Positions 26,811-37,243 of a stretch of 64,000 nucleotides of DNA are shown here, in pieces (within the stretch, counting starts at the first letter, position 1; each line of letters opens with the position of its first letter). The notes under the pieces were generated by a model. It saw only the letters and a program-made list of their open reading frames with translations, did not search any database and was not told the DNA's origin. Both the position numbers and the translations under genes were made by a program. Origin of the DNA: Ulva prolifera (Eukaryota > Chlorophyta > Ulvophyceae > Ulvales > Ulvaceae); the NCBI GenBank assembly GCA_023078555.1, contig CM041198.1:66856-130855 (forward strand), given 5' to 3'.

Positions 26811-27487
26811 ATGCCATTGTCCCTGCGCATCGCCGCTGTGCCTCCCGACGCTCTTTCGCTGCAAGATGATTTTGGCTCGGATGGTGGTGCTCGTACTGCT
26901 GGCAGCACACAGTGCGCCTTGGGATGCACTGGGCAGTCATTAGGTTCACCTGGGATACAAGTACATAGTGTCTTGTTCAATGGCGCAACTTTGCGGCAAT
27001 CTTCCCCGACCAGCCAATGGCGCTGCACACCAAGCGGTGGCGCTCCACAGTGCATCGTCGGCACGTCAAGATGCTTGAATGATTGCACTGCATCACCGCT
27101 TGGTGTTCATTCTGGTGGAATCTCCACAGAAGTTGCAGTCTGTTGGCCTATTACTGATGCACTTGAGCCCTGTGCTTGGCGGGTTACGGCTGCACAATTG
27201 TTATCAGGGTGTGAAGTGATGCTACAGAGGCTACAGAGGCCTTTGCTTGCACAATCATGGCTGCTGCCCCACCTCGCGATCAGCTTGGCTCAGATGAATG
27301 CCACATGCAATGGTGCTTGGATGGGGACTCTGGACAATGTATGGTCATACTGCCCGGCCCAAAGGGAGGTGCCAGAAAGTGCTGATACTGTTGGTGTAGC
27401 TGATGCGATAGGGATATGATAGTCAAGTGACACGAAATTACAGGTACAGATGCTGAGTCAGCATCCGACGATAACCTGCGGTGGTAG
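26811..27487 (+). CDS. Unrecognised protein, two-exon model
   Basis: An exon from the ATG at 26811 to a donor after 27393 joins in phase 1 to an exon 27444-27487 that ends in TAG, giving 208 residues. Landmarks are MPLSLRIAAVPPDALSLQDD, WPITDALEPCAWRV, CEVMLQRLQRPLLAQSWLL and an acidic end (TDAESASDDNLRW). The frame is open well upstream of 26811, so the start may be further left or in another exon. No family is recognised. A retroelement tail lies 150 bp downstream. Confidence 0.45.
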
Positions 27488-27639
27488 CGTCATCAGCCTA
27501 TCGTGCTCAGGTACGATGCCATTGCAAATTGCACATGGTTGGGACACTGCAGCGCACTTCGCAGGAGCTGACGTAATGAGGCACCAGTGCAGCTGCAGCG
27601 AACGACGTCAGTTTCGCATCAAACAGCACGGGGTGCTGC

Positions 27640-27800
27640 CATAGCATGTGGTGTGTTACAAGGACAAAGCCAGAGAGGCAGGTAGCACCGCAGGGCACAA
27701 AAACTCCCACGCAACCACCAGCACGCAACACAGACCAGCACACCCATACCTTCACACACGCCAGCACCCACCCCGTCAATAGCCATGCACACACAGGCAG
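27640..27800 (-). mobile_element. Solo 3' tail of a non-LTR retroelement
   Basis: Read on the minus strand, this segment carries a G/T-rich stretch and then the sequence GCGGTGCTACCTGCCT...CTGGCTTTGTCCTT. This closely matches the 3' ends at about 52341-52380 and 52769-52800 of the element near 50-52.8 kb. No coding part is present, which fits a strongly 5'-truncated insertion. Confidence 0.75.
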
Positions 27801-27809
27801 CATGTGGTG

Positions 27810-28450
27810 TATGCCGCCTGTGAAATGTCGAGTACCAGAGGCCCAGTATTCTCAAAGTGTGTCTAGGTCCGACAGTGGTGTGACTATAACAGGATCATGG
27901 CATTGCTCATAACCAATGGTGTGCATCTTCAATCATTTTCTTTCTGGTTCTCTGATGTATCGGTAATGTCGGTGACCGCCATCAAGCGACAGCAGCGTGA
28001 GTGCAGCGTCCGACATGCAACGTCAACACAGCAGTCGGTGTCGAAATTTAAGACAAGCATGTGAAGGGCGTGAGTGAAGATGGAAGGTCGGCTTCTATTG
28101 CATAAGCACCATCGACAGGCCCTGTAAAGGATTGCTGAGTGCAGGCCGACTTGGTGGCACAGTGGCCTGAGGGCACATCGTGCTGTGGTGTTGCCCGAGT
28201 ATGTACTGATAAACGTATGGTTCATGAGGCCTAAAGCTGATTCACGTATAGGGTCACCTCTGTACATTGGGTACAATCAGATCTGTTCAGGCTCCCAAGC
28301 TTAGGTGTCACAACAGATTGACTCACATGTACAACTGAAGCTGCAGGCACCGTGCATGCATACCAAGGATGCAGCAATTTTTCACATGTATTGCCGACTG
28401 TGACCCAGCATGTGTTGAGCGCCAAAGACTGCATAATTGTCATAGCCAGA
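27810..28450. other. Intergenic, nothing recognised
   Basis: Between the retroelement tail and the COG2 stop codon. It contains only short frames on both strands without motifs. It should include the COG2 3' UTR. Confidence 0.35.
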
Positions 28451-28453
28451 TGG

Positions 28454-31335
28454 CTATGTACTTGAGCCATTCTGCTGGGCATCAAAGGCTTGGACCGGCT
28501 CTTTTGCACTGGAGTCTGCAAAACTATCAACACCTGGAGCTGGGCTATCGGGCTGCAAGATTGCAACAGACGTTGCTTCGCTGCGGGCCTGCCCCATTCC
28601 CTGCTGTAAAAATCCCTTGGCTACCCGAAGCAGCTCTTCGAAGACACCCAATTTGGTCGCTGGATGCTGTAACAGGATCTCAATGTTCCGCCCAAACTGT
28701 AGTATGTCAATCCGAAGCTGCTCTTGGGTTTTCTGGATGTCAGACAAGCCCCCATCTGGTCCCGCGGCGGGCGAGTTGCGCACACGGCCCAGCTTGGACA
28801 AAGATGCCTGAGTTTTGGCCATCGTGTCCAGAAGCTCCATTGCAGCGGATTGAAGGACGCCAATGATTGCTTCAACAATCTTTACCAGTAGCGCTTGCTG
28901 CACTGCAGCAGGCAGAAGCCGCCAGTGTGGTGCATCCCGAACTGCCTGCAGATATTGACATAGCTTTGGTACACTACTGCAGTGTGCACAGGATGCCTCA
29001 GAGGAATTACCCATGTGAAACCTTAGCTGTAGAAGGCATCAACAGAAATCATGTGGCGGATGGCATTGCTAGAGCCACACCACACCGCCATGATCGGCTG
29101 AAGAGAAGTGATGATGAAGCCCCGACAGATCAGAGGATCCGCGCAGTGTCCAATAAACAAACCTTGCTGGTCAGTGCGTACCATGGGCCCCTCCAAAAGT
29201 GAAGCCACGTAGTGAGAGGGCTTTGAGGGTGGAGGTCGAGATGTCATGCGATATGTGGCTGCAATGCTCAATACCCGACGTTTCCAGCTGGCTGACATTG
29301 CCAGCATCCGCTGCACAATGTGCTCTTCTATCCCCGCAGTCCCCTCCAGCATGATCGCGCTGGCTGCAAGTACCCCCTGCGTTACATGATGACTGTTCAG
29401 TTCCATGCACACTCAACAGGGGCCTCAGGAGGTGACCCCTGCAATGCCGAAAGAGATTTCATACAGCTGTAACAGCAACAACAGGCAGCAGTAACCATGC
29501 CTAGTATGGCACACAGACACATCAATGTACACTGGCATGTACCTGCTTCAATTTGTCCAGGACCGCTTGTGAAGTGTCTGATCGCAGTTGCGCCTGGATT
29601 GCAGCAATCTCTCCTGTGCACAACTTGCCTGCGAGATTGTGTGAATCCGCAAGCAGTGTTACCAGATCCTCAGGCGAAGCAGCCTCAGCCCACTGCGACA
29701 TGGTGGTCCCTTGACCGGGCGCTGACACAGGTACAGCCTGTCCCGGGCTCGCCTCTCGCAACCATCCCCCATAACGCAAGATAGACTGCATCTGGAGTTT
29801 CAAGAAGCGGTCATACACAGCTGAGAATGTGACTATGGGATCGCGGCACCTCCCAAGTGCATGCAGCAGCGCATTGCTTTGCTGATATACAAGTCCGCTT
29901 TGGGAAGAGCCAACAACAGGCGCTTCCTGAAGCTGCTCATCAAACGCTCCAGCTATTTCTTGAAATCTGAGAGAAAAGTAGACTGCCAAATTCCAGGATT
30001 TCCTGAATGCCAAACATTCAGCACTTTGCTGCAGCAGCTGCAAGGCACCCTCTGTTGCTGCGTGCTCCTCCAGCCATGAGAGGAAGCTCATTGCAGAACT
30101 ATAGTTACGATGAAATGCATCGGGATCGGCAGGAGAGAACGCCCCAGGCACATTTGCTTTGATAGAACTGTGAAGCTGACTTAATGTACAAACTCCCAGG
30201 ACGTCAAATGTGGTTGCCAGATCAGGGTGCTGAGCTACCATGCCCTTTATCCTGGATATCTGGGGCTCCAATTCAGCCCGCGCTCGCCGGAGGAAGGCGG
30301 GCAACGCCAGAGGTGGACATCCTGTGTGGTGGTTGGGTGACGATAGTGCAGCAGCTTCGGTGTCCGCAGCCGCTGCAGAGGCTGCGCGGTCTAATGCAGG
30401 CCTTATCAGAACGTCTTGCATTGCGGAATGGGCAAGCTCCATGCGGTTGACCAGGCTGCAAGCATGGATACAACTACTCGAAGCCGCATCAGCTTCAGGC
30501 GAGGAAGTCTGGAGAGTTGAATTGAGGGTCGCTGAAATTGCATCACTAAGGCGCAAGGTTACAGCGGTGACACGGGGTGCAAGGCTCTGTATTACAGGGA
30601 TAGCATTGCCTTTTGTCATGTAGAAAGCGAGGCGTGACACCTCACTGGCAATTCGTTCAATCTGTGCAGCTAGAGCTGCAGCTCTCTCCAAAGAAGCTGG
30701 AGACGATGTGGCAGGAAGGTCGGCAGTCAAAGATTCCACCTTCCCCATCACTGCTGTAGCATCCTGAAGCAGCTCTAACATGGTCTTTGTATGGTGTACC
30801 TACAGCCAGAAAACATATACACTGTCGTCATCTTTCAGATCCGATAGCTTGGGATCGTATTCATGTCAGTCAAACGCCACTTGCCTGTGATTGTTGATGC
30901 AAGCAGTGTTTTAGGGAGGTCAGTTCCGAGAGGTAACGCCCTTGCAACTCGGCCAGTGCTTCCTTCAGCTTCAGCATGGGCGCTTCAATCTGCATAGCTG
31001 CTCCCTCCACCCCACCCAGTTTCTCCGCCATCCCAATGAACAGTGGGTAGTCAGCATTGATGACATCAATCAGGTCAACCCTGATCGTGTCGACATGCTG
31101 CTGAAGTCGCTGGAGAATAATGGTCAGCGGCACCTGCGAGTCAATATCGCATCATAATTTAGCTTCCATGGTTTCCACGCTATGGTGTGGGCAGAAATCA
31201 ATATAAGCTTGATCCATGTTGACAAACTGCAAACGTCGCGTGGCGTACCGCCCCACTGTGCTGTGATATGTAACCATTGGGATCGAACTCAGCCACTTCG
31301 AAGTCTTCAGCACTGAACCAGCAGCTGTCAGACAT
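28454..31335 (-). CDS. COG2: Conserved oligomeric Golgi complex subunit 2 (COG2)
   Basis: Subunit of the COG tether (lobe A), which captures retrograde vesicles at the Golgi and keeps glycosylation enzymes in place. Five exons, fully phased (31335-31249, 31133-30885, 30799-29543, 29376-29182, 28945-28454), give 759 residues; the human protein has 738. The N-terminus has the COG2 pattern CWFSAEDFEVAEFDP...YIS, then DLIDVINADYPLFIG, matching the family's 'ELINxDYADFVNLS' block and its coiled-coil region. The rest is helical, with a C-terminal segment SDIQKTQEQLRIDILQFGRN typical of the COG2 end. The start at 31335 gives the usual N-terminal length; an in-frame ATG at 31422 would add 29 residues. 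The second intron (30884-30800) starts with GCAAGT, a GC-AG intron. It is divergent from SEC22. Confidence 0.92.
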
Positions 31336-31825
31336 TTTCCACGCGTCAGATTGCCCAGCGATCGCAGGACGAGTACAGTCCTCACGGCACACGCACGACG
31401 GGTCCAGGTGCAGATGTGACACAAGCTCCGCCGATACTTGAAGCTCGACATGGATTTAACCTAATCTCCACGCAGCTTCTCGAGCTCGTGCAGCCTTGAC
31501 CAAGCGTGGAGATGATCCTTACGATTCATGAAGCTCTCCATCAGTGCTCCCGCATGCATTTGGACAAGCCTGCCACCTGCAGTGCCCGTCAGCACGGGTG
31601 TGTGGCTTAAGTACTGGGATTCGCACCGCAGGCAGACCAACAGACTAAAATTCCGTCTCGATATATGCAGACCCCGCATCACCCGCCGCGTCCAGCTAAA
31701 CTGTTTTAGATATGCAGTTCCGATGCGCTGAAGGCTATATATGACGATCAACAGTCAAACACATCACAACTGTACTTGAACTTAATATTTCGTTGTCTCG
31801 TTGAGTCTGATTCCGGGAGTCAGCG
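31336..31825. promoter_or_regulatory. Shared upstream region of COG2 and SEC22
   Basis: About 490 bp separate the two divergent start codons, so both promoters and 5' leaders must lie here. A minus-strand open frame (31751-31461) has no recognisable motif and is more likely COG2 leader sequence. No TATA box or named element can be supported. Confidence 0.4.
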
Positions 31826-33012
31826 ATGGTTCGTCTCACGCTGATCGCCAGACAGCGAGACGGGCTTCCTCTGGCGGAGGGATTAGACAACGACAAAGAT
31901 CCTGACCTTACAGCAAACAAACAGCAAGCCAAGGTATGTGAAGCTGCATGCATAGTTTTAGCGCTGCGCCATGCGAGCCACGGCTGTGCAGAGCCCATGG
32001 GAGGGCACGCACAAGAGAGATGAGAGTGTGCCACGGGGAAATCCATGTGGCGTCTGGGCGATATATCACATTGTACACATATTGGCAGTCATTGCGTGTA
32101 GCAAATGTTCAAGAAGCTGTCCGCACAACGAAGCTCTGCTCCAGAGAGGCTCTCCGCAGAGGCTGGGACTCACACATTCCACATCCTAAACTCAGATGGC
32201 GTGTGCTTCTTGACCCTGGCCGAACGATCCTATCCGAAGAAACTGGCATTTCAGTACTTAGAGGAGCTCAGCAACGAGTTTAACAGATTGTATGGGGGGC
32301 AGCAGGTTGACAGTGTTAGTAGGCCTTATGCGTTTATCAAGTTCGGTACGTTTCCAGCGTCCGATGTACTACAATACAGAATGTTCTGTTTCAGCGCGTC
32401 ATGTTGGGTGCATGTTCAGACACATTCATTCAAAAGACCAAAAAGCTGTACTTGGACACCCGGACGCAACGGAACATCACCAAGCTGCAGACTGATGTGC
32501 AAGAGGTTGCCACAATAATGACCAAGAATATTGCAGAGATTCTTGGACAAGGGGAGAAAATGTCAGGTGCGATTCTTTGACTCAGCAAGTGGGGCCCAGC
32601 AGTGATGTGTTGAGCATGTGTTTTTGTAGCGACAACTTTGTAGCACTTGGTCGAATGACTGCAGAGGATGAAGCGCAATGAGAGTATCCTTAGCATGCAT
32701 TGCATCGTATGTTTGTGTGAATACGCAGCTTTATGAATTTCGCAGCAAATCAGTGTGCTGACTTACATCAGGACATGTGGTGGCATGAACTTCCATTAAG
32801 TTCCGATTCACAAATTGTTTATAATGGCCCGCACACCTCTGTTCATTGCAGATATGGCGACAATGTCATCAGCTCTCGTTGAGGAATCGAAAAAGTACAA
32901 GAAGAGTGCCCAGAAGCTGTACAACTCTGCTATATTTCAAAAGTACCTGCCATGGGCAATCCTTGCTGGTATTGTCTTGTTGGTGCTTGTCTTCAAGTGG
33001 TTGTATTCATAG
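31826..33012 (+). CDS. SEC22: R-SNARE SEC22 (longin-domain vesicle SNARE)
   Basis: ER-Golgi SNARE that drives fusion in both anterograde and retrograde transport. Four exons, fully phased (31826-31933, 32102-32345, 32420-32566, 32852-33012), give 219 residues, the normal family length. The longin domain starts MVRLTLIARQRDGLPLAEGL and includes YPKKLAFQYLEEL and RPYAFIKF. The SNARE helix follows, from about residue 125 (TRTQRNITKLQTDVQEVATIM to EESKKYKKSAQKL). The C-terminal membrane anchor is YLPWAILAGIVLLVLVFKWL, with only a few residues after it, as expected for a tail-anchored protein. It is divergent from COG2, which works at the same trafficking step. Confidence 0.97.
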
Positions 33013-33370
33013 CAGGCAGGACTGCGATGGCCTTTTGCGCTAGGCCGCTCCCCAGTTACGAAGGGTTTCATGCAATTTCTGGCCCAGCTTTGGCGACAGT
33101 GTTTTGGTGTCATTGACAGCCGATCATTTGTGGCAGCGGTCATAGTCATGGTCCTGGTTTGCTGAATTCATCGAGCAACTGCAGAGCATGTGCGGACACA
33201 AGCTGGCACGACCCCAAATGTCAACGAATATGCAACTGGATACTGCATTTTACATGCTCTCGAGATGTAGCAGTTGTTTATACGGTTCGTACGCTCTGCT
33301 GTGTGGTAGTGGCCATAATGGTGGCTAGTGTGGGGGCAACAACCATCTGAGCTCCCGGGGGCTCATGCAC
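33013..33370. other. Intergenic, nothing recognised
   Basis: SEC22 3' region, convergent with the downstream side of KIN17. No feature is supported apart from the KIN17-derived copy that begins at 33371. Confidence 0.4.
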
Positions 33371-33583
33371 TGCCTTTGGTATCACCTGCACACGAAACCC
33401 CAGAAGTCAAGTGCATCGACACGTGGCAGCTGATGGTGGGGTATAGAAGTGGCTCTTATATTCAATCTATGGTTGCTGATCAAACAGAATCTCAACAATT
33501 GAATGGTGCGCGGGCCAGTTGTAACAAATACCGTTTCAAGCTGTGCCTGGTCAATCCGAAGGAAATCACCAGAATCTAGCATC
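33371..33583 (-). pseudogene. Duplicated fragment of KIN17 (exon-intron-exon)
   Basis: About 213 bp are near-identical to 33934-34147, in the same orientation. The copy carries the end of KIN17 exon 5 (LRIDQAQLET), the complete 147-bp intron with its splice sites, and the first codons of exon 6 (VIPKAG-equivalent). It differs at roughly a dozen scattered positions. It lacks the rest of the gene and lies about 200-400 bp beyond the KIN17 stop. Because the intron is retained, it arose by DNA duplication and not through RNA. Confidence 0.92.
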
Positions 33584-33780
33584 ACCACAGGTGGCTAGTG
33601 TGCATGGTTGCTTTGAAAACTGCCGCAGGGAGAAGGCAACAACGCTTACCTGCCAACAGTCACATACAATCGGTTGCGCTTACACATCCGACGACAATTG
33701 AACCCCTTCCTTGCAGGATAACTAGCTGTCACGTTCATGTCGACCTGAACATGTTTTTTATGCTTTGCGTCCAATAAAAA

Positions 33781-35780
33781 CTAATCAGCAGTCTTGCAGA
33801 TGTGCTCATACTCCTTGAATACGACATCTCCACACGACAGCTCCACCTCTGCTTGAAACTCGTCTGTATGTACTTTCAGAACAACTGCGCTTTTTCCACT
33901 AAACTTCCCGGACACTATGCGTACCTTGCCACCTGCCTTTGGTATCACCTGCACATGAAACCTCCACAAGTCAAGTGCATCGACATGTGGCAGCTGATGG
34001 TGGGGTATAGAAGTGGCTCTTATATTCAATCTATGGTTGCTGATCAAACAGAATCTCAGCAATTGAATGGCGCGCGGGCCAGTAGTAACAAATACCGTTT
34101 CAAGCTGCGCCTGGTCTATCCGAAGAATATCACCAGAATCTAGCATCTCAACCTCCGCAATGTACTGTTCTGGCAGGCTGACAATAGTGCCTTTCTTTTT
34201 GTAGTAGTCCTGCAGCTGCTTTGCCATCACTTTCACAACTAATCCTCTTGATATCCAGGACCCGGAAACTGAGCCGTAGTCGGCGGCAGCTTGAGCAGCC
34301 GCCTCCCGAACTTTTCGTGACTTCTCTTGATCCATAATCTCCTCCATCTGTAGACAACGATCCGCTCACACTTGCGCTAAAGAACGGGCCATTCCACTGC
34401 TGCAGGTATCAGATCTGCACTTCAGGACATGGCATGACGCAGTCTGCCATTCGTAATGATGTGCAGCCGAGCGTTCTGACTGTGTAACATACTGCATCTG
34501 CAATGACTGATACTGACAATGCGCTACTATCCCATGAACACATACATCAGCATATGCGGTGGATCCGCCTCCCGACTATAATGAAATTCAGACCTTTGAC
34601 TTTTTCCGCACTGGTACTGTGCTGGTGACAGGGGAGACACCAGCCGCGGCCCGCTCCTCAAGCATCTGAAAGACCTTGCTCCGCTCTGGTGGGCAAGTGC
34701 CAGCCCCCGAAAAGTTTGTCCTTCTCTCACCGCCACCGGCCTGCGCAATATGTAGCTCCAACGCCTGACTATCGCCACGCTCATCAACGTTCAAGCGGGG
34801 TCTATCACTTGCTGCCTTGGTGACCTGGTCATCAGTGTTCGCATCTGCCCTACGCATCTGTGCAGCAATTTCTTTTTGCTGTCGCAAGGACTCCTCTAAT
34901 TCAACTCGTTTCCGTTTGGAGCGATCTGCATTCCGCTTCTCCTGCACGAGTCGATGCATGCACGGCCGTGACCACCGTAATTTTAGAATACAAATTCCAT
35001 GGGTGTAATGCACTGTTGACATGGGTGAACCATCCTGATTCTGCATTGTGTCGTAGTGTTGGCAACGTGATACATGCATACGCATGCCTGGTCACTGTGA
35101 CAGGGATGTCCACCTGCTCAGTGTCGCGATGTATCACTTGCATGAACCAGCCTTTGGGTGTTTCCTCAACTTTGCAAAAGCCTTCGCGTCCCAGGAACTT
35201 GACATATTCAGTGAGCGTCAGCCACTTTGTTGAGTTCATATGCACATGATTCTTGTCTTGTATGTATTCGTTGTACACTTTGTGTGCTTCGATACGAACA
35301 TGTGGGTGCCTGCACAAACTATGTAATGTACAGCAATTGACGACCTTATGCTGCACCTCCATGGACATAGCCCACAATTAGTGCAACCATTGACAGTGCT
35401 GCAAATGTCACATCCGCCAGACTAAAGTGCACACGCTCGCCGCAGGTGTTCCATGAAATGTTCATGAAATTCTTCTGAGTATCCATCTATAACACGGTCC
35501 GGGTTGAGCCCAAACAGTTCCATCTGCCGTCGATGGCTGTCTGATGTCAGATGGCATTTGAAGCCATTCTCATCACGGCATTGCTTCTGGCACATTTGAC
35601 AGTACCACTTCAGCTTCCCTAAACCTTTGGCTTTGATGCGGTTTGATATCTGCAATCAGCAGGAACGTCCAGGACCTACGTTGCCAGCGCTCAATGCAAG
35701 GACACACGGCATGGCGCGCCATGGCGTGCCAAAGAGAGACAGCCTACCGCCTTCGGTGTCAGAAAGTCGCTTTTTCCCAT
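33781..35780 (-). CDS. KIN17: DNA/RNA-binding protein KIN17
   Basis: Conserved nuclear protein linked to DNA replication, DNA repair and pre-mRNA splicing. Six exons, fully phased (35780-35748, 35649-35435, 35309-35114, 34941-34594, 34347-34096, 33948-33781), give 403 residues; the human protein has 393. The N-terminus is the family's MGKSDFLTPKA. A zinc finger follows (KWYCQMCQKQCRDENGFKCH...SDSHRRQ, a CCHH pattern). Next comes the winged-helix-like region: NSTKWLTLTEYVKFLGREG and ETPKGWFMQ. The middle is a charged linker (about 150-270). The C-terminus holds two SH3/KOW-like modules, with LDSGDILRIDQAQLETVIP and KVRIVSGKFSGKSA, and ends EYEHICKTAD. The very short first exon (11 codons) is supported by its exact family match and donor. 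Confidence 0.97.
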
Positions 35781-35789
35781 TGCTCCGGC

Positions 35790-37235
35790 TTCAAGTAAGC
35801 GTCTTCACTGAATCTACCGCACGTCGCGAATTATACCTGCTTCCAGAAGTTGGCGTGGGTACAGGCTTTCACGGTGGGCGAGCAATCTAAACACTGTAAT
35901 TAGGGACTGCCCAACCGACACGAGACATCATCATGCTGAGTATTCCTGCAAATTCGACCGAATGCTGTACTTTTCAGCAACAGAGTGCCAGCACATGGCC
36001 CAATGCTCCAGGATAGATTTGTCTCGGGTGACCCCGGGAGACAGCGTGCTACGATTGCAATCACGCAGCCAGAAGTGACCCTACAATGTCAGTACTATGC
36101 TATGTGATGAGTCTGTGAAACATGCTCCGAAGCGCTGTGCTGATGGAGTGAAGGCGTCATCTGGGCAAGCCGGGCCACCTGCACTTGCTTCAAAATCGCG
36201 AGTGTCTCATGATGCGGTTCCGCACCCCCAAAATGCACCGCGGCATATATTGTGCTCCTGCTGCTCTACACTTCGGTTCCGACGAACTTCACGCTCGGTG
36301 TCCCCAAACGGAGCATCACCCAACATACACGCTTCGCACTGCGCCATGTACATGTCTGAAGAACTTCCAGGAACCCCGCCCCCCGAGGGCGGATTCGCGG
36401 GGCCCAGCGGGCCTGTGGAATGGCTACTGCAGTCAGCATGGCTTTCCCGTGGTGTGGCTACCTGGCCAGGCTGCCCCTCATGCTAAGATTCCGACAGGCA
36501 TCGCAGATGGCCAACCTGTCTGTGCAATGGTGCTTGCATGCTACGCCTGCACAATTGTGTTGCACACCATGTCGGACGTGTAAGCAATTCGGGATTTGGG
36601 AAGATGTGTTTCATGGACAGGCAGTGTGGCAAGCTCCACCGCACAAATTGGAGGCACGGACTGCTGCAAGGTGTCAGTGTACGGACACCACAGCACACCA
36701 GGAAGTGTCTGTCTCACATTGCAACCAAAGAGGCAAGAACACAGGCCACCCTGCAATCTACAACCCAACCACACACAACCGAATCACTGAACCGAATCTG
36801 CAACAACACGCCTGCCAATCTAGAGCACTGGGCAGCAATCGGGCAGTCTTTGGTAGCAACGCATAGTGAAGTGTAACTTACCCTCTAATGATATGCACGC
36901 CCGTATATTCGTCCTTTCGATGCATCGGTCCGGACACCGTTGTTTCAGGTGAAAAGCGCTCTGCAAAAGCATGCCTCATCTGGACACTATGGCTGTGGCT
37001 ACAAGCGTCACGATCAAACCAGCACTCAATTTGGCCCCAAACAGCCAGACGAAGCGCACGACGAAGCGCAATCGTAGGGAATCCGCGACCTATCAGGTGA
37101 CCCTGCAGCTATCGGCACCGTATGTTCGTTGCTCTCCACTTCTACAGGGATATACAGACTGACATCTGCCGTTCACGAGCCCATTTTATAACACATCGGT
37201 TGACTTGCGCATCGTAGCGGCAAGCATTTGTTAGT
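35790..37235. other. Intergenic, nothing recognised
   Basis: Between the divergent KIN17 and ADP-glucose pyrophosphorylase genes. The + strand holds frames of 112-148 codons (for example 36097-36486 and 36420-36866). Their composition is not clearly coding, they overlap in different frames, and they have no motif. Confidence 0.35.
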
Positions 37236-37243
37236 TTAGCATC

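Noticed and set aside
30184..30623. Plus-strand frames of about 90-130 codons inside COG2
   Set aside because: They are shadows of the 419-codon COG2 exon on the minus strand.
33382..33588. Second functional KIN17 terminus
   Set aside because: The copy holds only exon ends and an intron, with no downstream stop-terminated exon equivalent, so it is treated as a duplicated fragment.
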